Source: Poteriospumella lacustris (lineage: Eukaryota > Sar > Chrysophyceae > Chromulinales > Dinobryaceae). Taken from it: a stretch of DNA of 62,930 bases. How positions within the stretch are numbered: the stretch's first letter is position 1; each line of letters starts with the position of its first letter. This document shows, one piece after another, positions 25,755 to 38,700 of the stretch. The position numbers and the translations under genes are program-made. The stretch spans positions 20,698-83,627 of the forward strand of contig SMOI01000001.1 of NCBI GenBank assembly GCA_008000375.1, read 5' to 3'. The notes below the pieces were generated by a model that made no database searches, was not told the DNA's origin, and saw only the letters and a program-made list of their open reading frames with translations.

Positions 25755-27149
25755 AGCGATCACGACGTTGACATCGCGTTGGCATGCATTTGACGCAGTG
25801 ATGGAGCTTAGACTAAACAGACATCGCCCACCGCCGAGGGGTGTATCATATCTAGCATTTTTTGGTCGTGGACGTGACAAGGCCCTGCAGCGGTTCCATA
25901 GATGTGGCTTCTGTGAAAGAGGGACGTGCACCAATGTTCTCTCAACAAGCACCACCGGCGCAGAACATAATTAAAGAATTATGTATACATGAAATGTAGA
26001 AGTAGTTATTATGTCGATGTATAAACTAAGGAAAAGAAGGAAACAACACTTTTGTCAAAGGGTTCAAAAATATTGGTCAATACTCCTTAGATCACCTCTC
26101 TCGCACGACCCGGTCATGTGGCTGCCCGTGAGAAACAAAGAAAGAGCGAAGAACACCCCCTCCCCCCCCTCGTCGAAAACACACCTCGCCGCGCCGCTTA
26201 CTTTGTACCGGAATGGTGCTCATGCGACGCTTACGCACCTCCGACAGAGACGACTCTGGCACAAAGACAGGACAGGACGTCTGGGGCGGGGGCGGGGGGC
26301 GATCAATATACACAAGCCACAGGGGAACAAAACAAATCGAAAACAAACAAAACGCGGAGAAACAAAGAAAGCAAACCAACAAAGAAGTAACATCAGATAG
26401 CGGTGGCAGGGCGGCGTGGGGTGGGTGGCAGGTGTTGGCTAACGTGTGAAGATGACACATCCCACAGGTCTCGAACCGAGCGACGAAGGACCGCGCGCGT
26501 GTTTGCGGGAGCCATCGAAGACGGTGGGAGGGGATAGATGTGCCTGACCGCAGCAGTGGCGTAGAACGAAGGAGAGAGTAGTTGTAGCTAGAGCTAAGAG
26601 CAAGAGCGAGCGACAAGAAATGGCATCCGAGCGAAAGGATTTTTGCTGCTCTGCGCCTCGGAGAACGCAAGAGCATCAGGGGGGGGGGCACGGACGACAG
26701 TCCACAACAGACCGATTTACACAGCAACCACTTTCAGTTTCAACAGATGAACAGTGAGAGACATCGATAGGTACGGGCTTGACGCAAACCAACCCTCACT
26801 GGTGGATTTTCAAGAAAGAGGAAGGAGGCAGCCAGACACACAAAGGCCGGTAGGCACATGTACATCGCCACTGCCACCACAACCGCCAATCGGAGTCGTC
26901 CAGAACAACAAAACGAACGAAAAGTTCACCCGCTCGTTTCCTGACGCCACCAACCGCCATCACCACACCAACATCCACCGGGGACGCACGCACACACACA
27001 CGCACACACACGCTACGGCGTCGCGGCATTGTCCTCCCCTTTCTTTCGTCGTCGTTTCTTTTCGTTTTTATACACAAACTATGCACAGACGGATCTCGCG
27101 GTTACGCTCGTAAGCGAACCGACGTATGTACAAAAGAAAGCCGCCCGCA
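25755..27149. other. Gene-free convergent region with G-rich, C-rich and CA-repeat tracts
   Basis: 1.4 kb between two converging genes. It has C-runs near 26158, a G-rich block at 26283-26299 (three runs of four to six G), a run of nine G near 26680, GA-rich sequence around 26570-26620 and (CA)n at about 26989-27010. Several frames are open for 60-210 codons because of low complexity, but none has a plausible protein. Part of it may be the 3' UTR of the PDE gene. Confidence 0.55.
26988..27011. repeat. Imperfect (CA)n microsatellite
   Basis: An alternating CA run with interspersed CG dinucleotides, in the gene-free stretch before the PDE stop codon. Confidence 0.8.
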
Positions 27150-30100
27150 TCACGCGGTATCGTCGACAATTTCGTCGACGATATCGTCGTCTTGCGGAGG
27201 GGCGGTGTTCGACGCGGGTGCGGAGGAGGACTGTTGCTGGGTGGTACTGGTGGATGGTGGTTGCGGTTGTGCAGCCTGAGCGGCCGCGGCATCTTCTTCG
27301 ACTTGAATCTCTTCCAGACGTAGCTTCCATTGAACCAAGTTGCTATCGATTTGTTCGACCAAAAACGTCAACGATGGATACAACTGGGCGATCGCACGCC
27401 ACATCGGGGCCACAACAAACGAGGCAAAGCCAATCTCATTCTTGCAGAAGGCCTTTTCATCTGGCGACATCATGAAACCCAAGACTGGCATGCCCAAAGC
27501 TTGTTCCCGTGCGACTTGATCATTGAACTCAACGGAAATACGTTGTGCCCATTCCCGTGTCATGTGGTACGGTCGTACGGGGTTCGATAAATCCGCCGCA
27601 TGCAACAGAATCTTACCCAACAGCGCTTGATCCTTCGTTTCTTCAAATTTCCATCCTTCCATCGCCCGTTTCTTGGTCTCTTCGATCAAATCGAAATGGA
27701 CCGCCATATCTGTCGCCATGACACAGGAGATAATCGTTTTGCGAATGTCGACGGCGGTGGCCTTGGGCATGTACGCCAACACTTGCATGTTGGGCTTCCG
27801 CATGATACGGAAGGCCGTGGAACAATGGTGATTCTCCAACACACTTTGGTCGTTGTACCGTAGTGCCAATTCCGATTGCGAGTTGATTTCAAAGAGGTTC
27901 GTGTTGCCCGGATGGTCGACGTCGTGGACGACCGCACTCAACAGAATGGCGAAGACTTGATGCAACTTCAAGTTGTCCATCGCACGACTTTCATTGATCA
28001 ACATAAACGTGAAGTGTGTGACACACGCCGCGTGTTGCAAGTTGTGGAAAGGACGATCGTGATAGTGACGTCCCACCTCTTTGATGTAGCGGGCCAAGGT
28101 CGACGGATCGACACTGAGTTCTTCGAGGTTGAACAAATGGTCAAAGAAGCGCCCGATGATGTTGCAGAGTATCAACGAATCTTTCACCTGCAGCACGTCG
28201 AATTCCCAATCGAATAAATTCGCTGGCAGTTCCAAGTCGGGGTTGACCAGGGGCAAATGCAACTGTTGCAACGCCAAGTTGATTTTGGAGAAATGCACGT
28301 TGGAAATACTCATGCGACGACTGGTGTGCGTCAAGTTGTCCATGATCGCTTTGATGTTGTCTTCCACTTCGCTGTCCAAGACGAAATTCTGTCGAATTGC
28401 GGAGAGAATCGAAGTGGCAGCATCCACACCCGTCGAGGCGGAGACGACGTCATTGGCTTGCATCTTGGAACCGGTTTCCGCCGGTACGACGGCAGGTTCA
28501 ATGCCCATCATTTTGCGCGTGTTCAAATGGATCACCACCACCACAATCAACGAGGAATTGTACAACTCTTCGTCCACGACGCTGAAAGGAAGGGGTGATG
28601 CACGTGCGGCGGCACCGGTAGTAGCGATAGACACGGCCGGTGGTGACAAATTCTTCGAACTCAATTGCGTCGTAGGCGTTTGGGGCGCTGGGGAAGGCGG
28701 TCGCTCTTTGAACTCGGGGTTCTCCACAGCGGTCACTTGATAATCCATGCTGATCCCCTCGGGGAAAATAGGACTGGTCAATCGCGCAGCATCCACTTTC
28801 CGCGATTGACGTTGGGTCAACGCGTTGCCAATGTCGCGCAACAATTCGGGCGAATGCCCCGCATCTAAAAACTGCAAGTAGTGCATGCCTTCTTTCACCT
28901 TCGGTGGATCCATCGGCGCCGTGGAAATCAACTTCGGAGAATTCTTTTCACTGCCTCGGAGGATCTCCAACCCCACCAAATCTTCAATTTTCTTGTTGCA
29001 GCCGACCAATTTGCCCTGTTCGTTGAGGATGATGACGAAATCTTCCACGGCGCCCAGGGCATTGTTGAGCATGTTGAACTGTTGACGCAAATGGCGCACG
29101 TTTTCTTCGTAGGCAATCTTCTCCGTGATGGCTGCGACCGAATAGCCAAAGTATTCGGCAACGATCGTCAAGACTTCTCGGGACGAATCACGTACCGCCG
29201 TGTCCAAGGACGTGTGCCCCGCAATCAATACACTGGTGCCAGGTAAAAACGGAAAAGCACGTGTAGCGATGGGGAAAATATATGCTTGTTGTAAGACCAC
29301 CCCGGGAACGAGGGATTGGGTGTCTTCGGGTGTGGATTTGACTTCGACGGGTTGCGAGAATTGCAAGGCTTGGGTGATCTGATACGAGACCATCGACAAA
29401 TCCCAGCTGTCCGACGCATCAAACTCGTCAAAGCTACGCGAGGTAGACGAGTTCAATCCACGAGGTAGCGACTTGTTGTTACTTGGCGCACGCACTAATT
29501 TGCCGCCGTCGACGATGTAGATACGAGCAAAGTCAAAAGCGGTGTTGATTTTGATGGCGTTTTCGGTCTCCGTGACCAACTCGCCCAGAGAAGACGACAA
29601 CGCCATGCTTCCGATGCATCGTGCCAGCGTCACCGAATGAACAGAAGGAGTATCGTCAGTGCTATCGTTGGGCTCGACCTTTTCACGAATCAAGGCAACC
29701 ATCATCTTGCAAATATCGTTGATGTGAGACTCATCAGCGGACGTAAAATTGGGCCCATTCCGCTTGTTTACGGCTTGAATAACACCCAAGGCGACTCCAT
29801 CATTGCTGATGATTGGGGCACACAACAAGTTTCGGGTCACAAAGCCCACTGATCGATCGACTTCTTTATTGTGACGATCGTCTTGGTTAGTATCGGGGAC
29901 GTTGATCATGCGCATCGCTGTGAATGACATGCCGGCGAAGCCTTTGTCATGGGGGATGCTGAATCCCTTGATGTCAGGGGAAACAGCACAGATGAGGCTC
30001 TTATTTGCTGCACTGTACGTGAAAATAGAGACCCTCTCGGCATCCAACTTGCGATACGCCAGGTCAATCAAATTCTGAAGGTTTTTGTCGTTTTCCAATC

Positions 30101-30988
30101 GTAGCAGTCTACGACCCAGACTGAAATCCAACGCTTTATGTGGCTCAAAGCCACCATCTCTCAAAGCGTGAGAAGAGATGCTGTGCGATAAGGAGCACTG
30201 TTTCAAAGCAAGCCCAATATTGGTTGCGATGAAACCCAACAAGGATGCCTCGTTGTGGGTGAAGCTCAATGTCGAGAAGTCCCGAGGTGTCTTTCCATTG
30301 CGTCCAACCAATTTATTGCACACTTCAATGACACCCAGTACCCCACCGTCTGATAAGATAGGGGCGCATATTATTGAGCGAGTTTTGTGGCTTGTTCTAG
30401 CATCCAATGTTGGTAAATAGCGAGGGTCTTGATTGACGTCGGGGACATTTGCAATGATTCTTGTCGCCAAGACATCGCCTGTAGAGAAAAAAGCATAAAG
30501 ATTAGTGTGACAAATTCTAGAAGGAGCGTACGGAGCGTGGGGGTGGTGGCTGTCCTACCTTCGATGCCTGACTGCGAGGGGATACGCAAGCCGATCAAAC
30601 GTTCTTCGCGAGAATGCGTGACAACCAACTCATTGCCCGAGGGGTCCAATTCCATCACAACAACCCTCTCTGCGTTTAACATAATGTGGGATACTTCAAC
30701 TAATCTGTCCAAGATTTTACGTGTTGGTTTATTTCCAATGAGGCTCGAGCCGATAGACAGAAGCTCTCGAGCAGCTTTCAGTTGGTTCACCACCAAACAC
30801 GTTTCTTTCCATAATTCCTTCCAATTACTATCAGTTTTGGTTTTCACAAGATGCAAAAAATCTTCAACATCCATCACGTCGAGAAGGGACACTTCTACGA
30901 CCGACTCTGTTGCTCCAAGTTTTGGTAAATGTGGTGTGCTTCTGTTCTTCATTGTTGACTTGCTGTAATTACTGTTAAATGTCTGCAT
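27150..30988 (-). CDS. GAF-GAF-PAS cyclic-nucleotide phosphodiesterase (1,252 aa)
   Basis: Exons 30988-30559 and 30478-27150. Two clear GAF domains lie at ~60-250 and ~280-410 (ending LGVIEVCNK and LGVIQAVNK, with NVPDVNQDPR and NVPDTNQDDR, the NKxnFxxxDe-like core of PDE GAFs). A third, weaker GAF-like segment follows, then a PAS-like segment at ~620 (AVEDFVIILNEQGKLVGCNKK) interrupted by a Pro/Thr-rich insert. The class I PDE catalytic domain holds the metal-binding histidines: FHNLQHAACVTHF (~955), VVHDVDHPG (~994), ILLHAADLSNP (~1104), plus GFMMSPDEKAFC. It hydrolyses cAMP or cGMP, probably controlled by cyclic-nucleotide binding to a GAF, as in PDE2/5/6/10/11. The tail is Gln/Ala rich. 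The start is the first ATG in frame. Confidence 0.93.
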
Positions 30989-31632
30989 GATTTTCCGTGG
31001 GCTTAAATTTCCATTATTTGCCTTCGTAGATTTAAACTGCAATTTACGAGAAGGATAATTGTCCGCCACTCAACTCAATCAGCACTTCGAAAGACCAACA
31101 GCGAAAAAATCACAGATTCCAACGATGTCCAAACAAGCAGCGCTCAGTATCTTTTCCCGCTATTTGTGAATGAATGGAAGTGAAATCCAGACTGCAAAGT
31201 TTCTGAAAACAATCAAAGTTCAGAGAAAGCTGAGGATGCAAAGTTATCGATGACGGTTAGCTTCGCTTAGTAATCTTATCAAGGCGACGGGAAAATGACG
31301 GTTCCTTCTTGAGATCACTGGTCAAGTGGAGAGCGTTTCCTTTTGCAAAAAACAGTTTTTGCTTGTGGCAAAAACTGTTTTTCGCAGTGTTTTGGCAGAG
31401 TGATGAATCCCAGAGTCCTTGAAGTTCCCAACTCCAACTAGTCTTTCAAAGATACCTTTTCAAACTGAAAACAGTGCCCATCGTCACCCGGCCATCTTGC
31501 AGAAGCGGGCTTGGACAGGGCAGGCGGCCTTCCTGAACTAGCTCTTGTCCCAACCTCGTTCGATTCGCAGTGGATTGTTCAAAAATCAAACCTGCATTTC
31601 GTGTTTTCTCACTAAACGCTTTAAATTTCAAC
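30989..31632. promoter_or_regulatory. Divergent region between PDE and H2A.Z
   Basis: Contains an inverted repeat near 31345-31380 (CAAAAACAGTTTTTGC and its mirror), which could fold as a hairpin or bind a dimeric factor. No TATA box is evident close to the histone gene. Confidence 0.4.
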
Positions 31633-32106
31633 ATGGATCTCGGTGGCGGAGGAAAAGGTGGAAAGGGCGGCAAGGGTGGCAAGGGAGGCAAGGGAGGCAA
31701 GGCCCCCGCCTCCAAGAGAGCCCCTCAGACTCGTTCTTCCAGAGCTGGTCTTCAATTCCCTGTGGGTCGTATCCACCGTTTCTTGAAGGCTAGAGTTAAC
31801 TCTAGACAGAGAGTCGGTGCCACTGCTGCGGTTTACACCACTGCTATCATGGAGTACTTGACTGCCGAAGTTTTGGAGCTTGCCGGCAATGCCTGCAAGG
31901 ACTTGAAGGTCAAGCGTATCACACCCCGACACTTGTTGTTGGCCATCAGAGGTGACGAGGAGTTGGACACCTTGATTAAGGCTACCATTGCTGGCGGTGG
32001 TGTTATCCCTCACATCCACAAGTCTCTCATCAACAAGACTGTCAAGGATGCCCCTGCTGCTGCCCCTGCCGTCCCTGCCAAGCACAGCGGCAAGAAGGCT
32101 CATTAA
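31633..32106 (+). CDS. Histone H2A.Z variant with long Gly-Lys N-terminal tail (157 aa)
   Basis: A single exon. The histone fold begins [16 protein letters not shown]. Residues diagnostic for H2A.Z rather than canonical H2A are [36 protein letters not shown] and [27 protein letters not shown]. There is no SQ motif of H2A.X. The N-terminal tail is a run of about six GGK units giving many acetylatable Lys. The C-terminal tail is Ala/Pro/Lys rich and longer than in animal H2A.Z. H2A.Z marks promoter nucleosomes and is inserted by SWR1-type remodellers, one subunit of which (VPS72/YL1) is encoded at 20-21.7 kb. Confidence 0.97.
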   Translation: MDLGGGGKGGKGGKGGKGGKGGKAPASKRAPQTRSSRAGLQFPVGRIHRFLKARVNSRQRVGATAAVYTTAIMEYLTAEVLELAGNACKDLKVKRITPRHLLLAIRGDEELDTLIKATIAGGGVIPHIHKSLINKTVKDAPAAAPAVPAKHSGKKAH

Positions 32107-32348
32107 ACAGCTTCCGCAACAAAAACTCATTCAAAATTAGATTTCTTCCACGTTAACCGTGAGGGAAATCGCTCTCAACCGGTGTTTATTAACACCACCA
32201 ATCTATGAATGACATTCCTCGACAAATTAGTTAGACGATGTACATCAACATGATTTATTGTTTGTTCACGAACTTAGCCTCACACAATTGTGTCCTTTAC
32301 AACACCTTGATAAAATACTATGACTACAGATTTGATATGTTCATTCAA

Positions 32349-35088
32349 TTAGAACAGAGGCGGGAAGTTGGACACTTGTGTGATTTCGTCCATCTACGTA
32401 AAAAGGGCGGATTAGAGCACGACCCCACTGAGCATAAAGCACAACAAAGTCACTTACCACAACTTCTCCATGCTTGTATCCAATCTTGAGCTTCAGCATA
32501 ATATTCTTCTGGCCTTGTTGACTGTTCGTCAGTCGCATTTCTTGAGTTACTGCACCTTGGGAGAAAGGCGGGACGATCGCGTTCGAAGGGGGAAACATAT
32601 CCAACTTCAAGTACTTGGGAACGGCTGCTTGGAAATTCAAGTTGTCGATTTGCGCGCCTGATTGATTCGAGTAGCGGCATACAATTCTGGTCACCGACAA
32701 ATCAGCAGGATTAGGCTTGGCCACTTCCATGGAAATCTGAAGATTCGAAGAGAACGACCATCAAAAACAGCTACGGAGCAAGACAAAACGAAGGAGTGTT
32801 ACCTGAAAGCCATTCTTATCAAAGACTGGAATGGTAAAGCTTTGTGCAGGAGAAGCGGCAATGATAGGGGCTGCGGTTGGTTGCACCATTGGTACAGCCG
32901 GTTGCACAGAAGGAGTTCCTAGCAACGACAAGAGATCGTTGTTGCCATAAGATACGGGAGCCGCTGGCGGGAAGGCATTCATGGGCATCAGTGGCGTAGA
33001 CATCGCAGGTTGGGGTGCCAACGGTGCAACTGGATTCGATGAAAAAATTTCACTCAACAGATCTGTGTTGGAGCCGAACGATGGCGCGGGCGCCGCAGGA
33101 GCGGCAGCAACAGGACGCGCCGCCGGAGAAGCCGCCACAGGAGCGGGACTGGCGCCGAAAATGTCGTCCAAATCCAACAAAGACCTTCCTCCGCTTGGGG
33201 CAGCTGCCGTCGTAGGGGCTGCCAGTGGCGTCGTTGCACCGGATGGTGCAGAGAGCTTACCGGAGCCGTTGCTTTCATCGAACTCCGCACGTCGTTGACG
33301 AATAGATGCTTCGTCAAGAACAGGCATCTTGTCCATCAAATCTCGACGTAAATGATCATACTGTCCACCTAACAACACCGCATATTCAGTACTTCGCTGT
33401 TGAAGCTCCAACGACATCGAGTGGCGATAAGGAACAATGAGTTCCACGATGGATGCCTTCGCCGACACCGGGAAACGCACGGACAGCTTCATCAATGCAT
33501 TGAGAACCAACGATTTGATGGCAATGTCAGCATTGTGTAATTTCGAACACTTCTCCAACAAGAAAATGACTTCGTCTTGGCCAAGCGCACTGTACGCAGC
33601 AGAATCCGCGTCCGGGGCAGGGCACTCACTCAAGAGAAGGGCGCCATATTCACCAATGCACCAAATTGCCACTTGCAACAGTCCCGATTGCGTAGTATCA
33701 TCAGACAAAGCACGGAACAAGCGGTGTGCTGCATAGCTTTGAAGACCGTCCGCTTGAGCAATGAAAATGATGGCCGTTCGAGGGACCGACTCGTCGAGAT
33801 TGTTACCCGCAATGGTCAACATCGTAATGACTGTGTCCACACGCCATTTCTTGCTCGGCGAATATTTCTCGGCAATTTGGATGATTTTAGAGGCCAAATT
33901 TGCCTTGTGTTCCGTTTGAGCGACGATGAGGTAATTCAACAGCTCGCCAGTCAGGGCAACAACGTTTTGCTCGTTGACCAATTGATAAATGAGTTCCAAC
34001 GCACGCTGACGGATAGACACATCAGGATCCTTCAGACAATCCACAATGGTATTTCGATGTCGTTGCACGGCAGCATTGTCCTCCGTCACCACCTTGGACA
34101 ACGAGTTGAGCGCCACGTAGCGAATATTGTTGTCGCGGTTGAGCAAGAAGCGACCCAAGATATTGACTGCCAACACTCTCAAGCTGGAGTCGCTTTCGAC
34201 GTCCATAATCGTTTGCACACACTCGTAGAGAATAGCATTTCCTGCATTCTTTGTTGTTTCCGTATTCGTTGCTACTTGCGCCAGAACATCATTCATCTGT
34301 TCAGAGACCTCCTCTGAGCCCTTTCCAAGCAGACGCAACAGACGTAAGATCTTCACTTGCATGAAAGGATCCGTGATTCCGGACACATCATGTTCAGGGG
34401 AGTATCCCATCGTAATGAAATTTCGGAGCAGACGAACAAGCGAAGGAACCAATTTCTGATACTCGGGCCGAGCACCTGGAAGCTCGATCAACACTTCCAT
34501 GATGAGCTGCAAGCCAGTGATAAGAACACCGTGGGAGCGGTCCTTCAGCAAAGCAATAATACGATCATCCATTCCTTCAATCAAATCAGGCTCCTTCTTC
34601 AACAAACGAATCGTTGCCAACGCAGCCTTCTTGCGCAGATAGGAATTGTTGGAACGCAGAAGCTTTTCAACGTCGGAAATGAGATCTCTGGCCATGTCTT
34701 GAGTGGCGAGGTTACCAATGGCAATTAGAGACAACGCCTGGATGTATTGGTTAGAATTGGAAAGATCAACTTTCAATGAGTTAGTCACCAGGGTCAGCAC
34801 TTCCGTCTCTTCGGTCAGGAGCAACGTTAGAGCCAGATATCCAATTCTCTTTTCGGGAAATCCAACCGCAGAAATGAGCTTCAAGCACTCCATTTGACCG
34901 AAATGAGTGGGATAGCCAAGCATGTGAATATACATCAACTTAGCCACATTTCTGTGTCGATGCTGCTCATCCTCTTCCTTAATCGCCGTACGAATCAGAG
35001 CGCATTCTTTGGAAATGACTGCTCGCTCTTCTGCAGCTGTTTTGCAGGCACGAACGGCGCGAATAAGATCTCGCAGTTTGATCGACAT
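32349..35088 (-). CDS. AP1G1: AP-1 complex gamma adaptin (869 aa)
   Basis: Exons 35088-32803, 32736-32458 and 32393-32349. The trunk (residues 1-~580) starts KLRDLIRAVRACKTAAEERAVI and contains KLMYIHMLGYPTHFGQMECLKLI, GYLALTLLLTE, IRYVALNSL and WCIGEYGALLL, all typical of gamma adaptin. An Ala/Pro hinge carries DLLSLLGTP and DLDDIF, clathrin- or accessory-binding type motifs. The ear (from ~750) has FTIPVFDKNGFQ and ends ITQVSNFPPLF, the gamma-ear terminus recovered only by the last intron. AP-1 sorts cargo into clathrin vesicles at the trans-Golgi network and endosomes. Length matches the family (~820-880). Confidence 0.96.
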
Positions 35089-35707
35089 TTTCCCACTTGA
35101 GATTTCGAGATTTCCGAATGTTCTCTTGTTTTGGCGATAGTCTTATTTGTGGAAGGATAAGAGGATAAGATAAAACCTACGAAAGCTGTGAAAGCCTTTC
35201 CGACAGCACTTTGGATCTCTGCGGACTCGCTATTAGACCCACACTCGCGACCTTCTATAAGGCGCATGCGTGCTCGTCGTCGTGTCCAAGGGAGGCCTTC
35301 CACCCTTCCGCCTTCTTCCCTCCATGACGCGAGCTTCCCCTCAAGCTTCTATTAGATCGAGCGCCCCGGCTACTGCTGTCCGTACATACATTTATAATCA
35401 TTCATTTGAACAAAAAGAAGTCAGTTTTTATTGTAAACGATTTACGTGCGAGGGAGGGTGTTATGTACAAATACAAATTGAACGATGGGAAAAGTGAGGT
35501 GACTTCGACACCAACAGGTGCGTCGTAGTCAAAAGAACTGGAGAGAAAAACCGACGCAAATCAATATTGCAGCGTAAATCTTCACGGTTTGCCCAACAGC
35601 GGGCCAAAGAATACAATACAACGAAACGCATTTATATTGGATGGATAACAGAACGTACAACGACAATGGCGTGTAACAGACAGACTCGTACAGAACTGTG
35701 TAATTGC
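35089..35707. other. Intergenic region between AP-1 gamma and SLO channel 1
   Basis: Holds the AP-1 gamma promoter and the 3' flank of the channel gene. No element or further gene is supported. Confidence 0.4.
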
Positions 35708-38700
35708 TTATCGTTCTGCACCAGAAGGCTTGTTCTTCAATGGGGGAGCGGACAATCGCTGTGGTGATGCATCGTCTTCACTGCTACCACCGACTTGACC
35801 AGTCGGCTGTACCTTATGAGCAGCGGTGGGGAAGAGCTTGCTGCGGAGCAGCGCGGCACCGGAGGGCTTCTTGGTCGCCGCGGAAGCATCACCGACAGGT
35901 TGACTCTCCGATTCAGTTCCTTTCGCAGCATGCGAGGGACTCTGTAGGGAGGAAGACGACGTCGAAGACGACGGAGGTATCGACGACAAACCGTTCGCAG
36001 CATCCGCTTCTGAGCTTCGTGCTGTCGAGTCCATACTTCTGGGGTCAACGCTCTTCGCTTCAGCCGACGAAGTCGTCGAGGCTCCAGGACCTTCTACCGA
36101 CTCATCCTTCTCCTTCAAAGCAATGACACGTTGCAAGAAACTGTTGCCGCTTTTCTTACTCGCCGCAGATGGCAGCAACGTCGCCATGCCTTGACTCGCA
36201 GTGGGACTACCAGCGGTATTGCCATTGCGTTGAGCGGTCAAAGATGCAGCCAAGGCACCAGCAGGAGACGACACGTCACTGAAACTGACTTTTCGTGGAG
36301 CCCCCGCAGCACCCGTGACGGAATTGCTACGCTGGCGCAAAATCCCCTCCGGACGATCGATACGCGTCGAGACGCCATTCGATGCAGCAGCAACGCCTCC
36401 GTCAGGACCATTCAAATCTTCACTGGACACTGGTGACTCGGAATTGGATTCCCGACGCATCGTGGATTCAACCCCCACACGTTTCTCGACGACGCGATAC
36501 AAATCGTCGAGTTTCTTCGACACATCTTTCTCCACTTTGTTCAGGCGTTCCCCCAACCGACGTTGGGCTTTTTCTAACTTGTTCACATCTGCACCTGCCG
36601 TAGAAATACCGGAACTACGGTTGCTACGTAACCCTTCTGCCAATTTCGACATGTTTTGTTGCATTTGAATACCCAATACCCAATCTTTGACACTTTTCGG
36701 TCCGGTAGCGGATTGTTGCGGGGGAGACGTCGCGAGCACGAAGACACGATCACAGGAGAACAATTCGGTGTCTTTCTCAGGATTGGTGAAGACGTAGGGG
36801 ATACGATTCGACTTGGGCCCAATGTTCATGTTCGAAAAGATACCCCGATAAATACCCAGGGGAACCATACCCTGTTGTGCGAGGTGCTGATACAACGCCC
36901 CGTACGTTTTCTTCGACAAATCATCCGGCAACGGTATTTGATACAAGCAACTTCCTTGGATCGTGCGTACATCGCTTTTCAAGCGGGCCAACGATGGCTT
37001 TTTGCCCGACATTCGTTTCATACTGCCGGGCGGTGCATCGTCATCGGAATCCGAATCACTGTGCGCGTCGGGTGACATCATTTTCTTTTGTGCTTCGTCG
37101 GCTAAGTCCGCACGTTCCGTTTGATCGACACCACTGACCAATTTGTTCACGACTTTGATGATTTGTGGATTGTAATACGCTTGACACACGATGGAATCGA
37201 GAATGGACGTCGTAAAGACAATACCCGCCGCGAACTGGGAAGAGAACTTGTAATCGGAGGCCGTGCTGTCTCCCACATTCTCGTCGAGATAACCGACGTT
37301 GGATTGATTCACCAGTTCGACCACGACTTGCGTGGATGGATTCATTCGCTTCACGTGTTGATAGGCGAAAATGGCTTCGGAATCCACCAGCGCTTCCATG
37401 CCCGCACCACTGCCTTCACTCGTCGAGCCATCCGCCAGGACGACGACTTGGGAGGCACGGAAGATACCCGCACGACGAAGATTGCTTTCTTCCAACGGCG
37501 ATCCACGGACAAAGATAATCGCTTCGAAGATACTAATACGCTGCCAGACATCTTCCGGAATGTCGAACGGATACAGCAGTACAATATACTTCAACGGACC
37601 CAAGTACTTCGCCCGCAGCGGGCGAATCAAATCGTACAGGTTCTTCAACCCTTTGCCAATGATAATCAAATGTTGATTGATGAACGGCAGCTCTTCCACG
37701 ACCGACGTCTTGACCGTGATTTCGGACAATTTGATGGGATCGTGACGTACGTAATAGTTGCGATGGAAATGCTCCTCTTCCAAATGGACCAAGGTCTCTT
37801 GGTAACTGAACGTTTCCACTTTCTTTTTCAACAAGGAATTGCGTTTCAACAAACCCCAACGAGACTTGGCCTTTGCACGTGCTTGTTCTGCTTTCTTTTT
37901 CGCTTCGGCTGCCGAGTGGTCCATTTCTTCGTTTTCATTGATGGTTTCACCACCACGTTTGCCCAGGGGCGTACTCCCTCCGCCCGGTTGAATGATACTC
38001 GTCAAGAAGCGTGATCCACGTTTCAATGCCAATGTCGAGAAACGACGATCTTCGCTGGGTTTCGGACGATAATCCGAAATCGAGGACTTGATGACACCCA
38101 ACGTGTTTTGATCGCCATCGTTTTGACTGAACGACAAATCCGACGACTGTTTGTTCTGTGCGATGACAAAGGCTTCGATGACAAACTTGTCACTGTCGGG
38201 AATGATATAATTCGCCGGGTTCAACAAGACCTTGGACGCACCACCATGTTCCTTGTCGGTGATTTGCAAGGCGAAGAGTACGACGCCGACTTTGTCGTAC
38301 AACGCATACGACAATTCACAAAACTTGGCACCGATGAAGACCTTTGACAATTGCGTCGTGTAGATCTCCCACCCACATCCTTTCATGTATTCTTGCATCC
38401 AATCTTTCGAGGTGGATACCTTCGCGGCTCGTTGCGATTCCGTTTCCGTTGAATCCATGCTGCGTACCGACAGACGAGGGTCTTTCTTTTCACTGGCACC
38501 ACCGCCACCGCCCGTACCACCATCCTCGTCGTCATTCTTATCCTCATCGTCATCGATACCTTCCAAGGCATCGTCCGAGAAAGAAGACATCAGATTCATA
38601 ATCAATGTATTCGTTCCCGGATAGACCACCGAGCGCGCCATCACACCCAATTTGATCTCATTCAAACACACCACCAAATCGTTGTCGTCGACTTGTTCAA

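Noticed and set aside
26092-26727. 211-codon minus-strand frame in the gene-free region
   Set aside because: Low-complexity Ser/Leu/Pro composition over G-rich DNA, no domain, no clear splice or start support.
31633-32106. Canonical histone H2A
   Set aside because: The [15 protein letters not shown] and [18 protein letters not shown] residues are diagnostic of H2A.Z.
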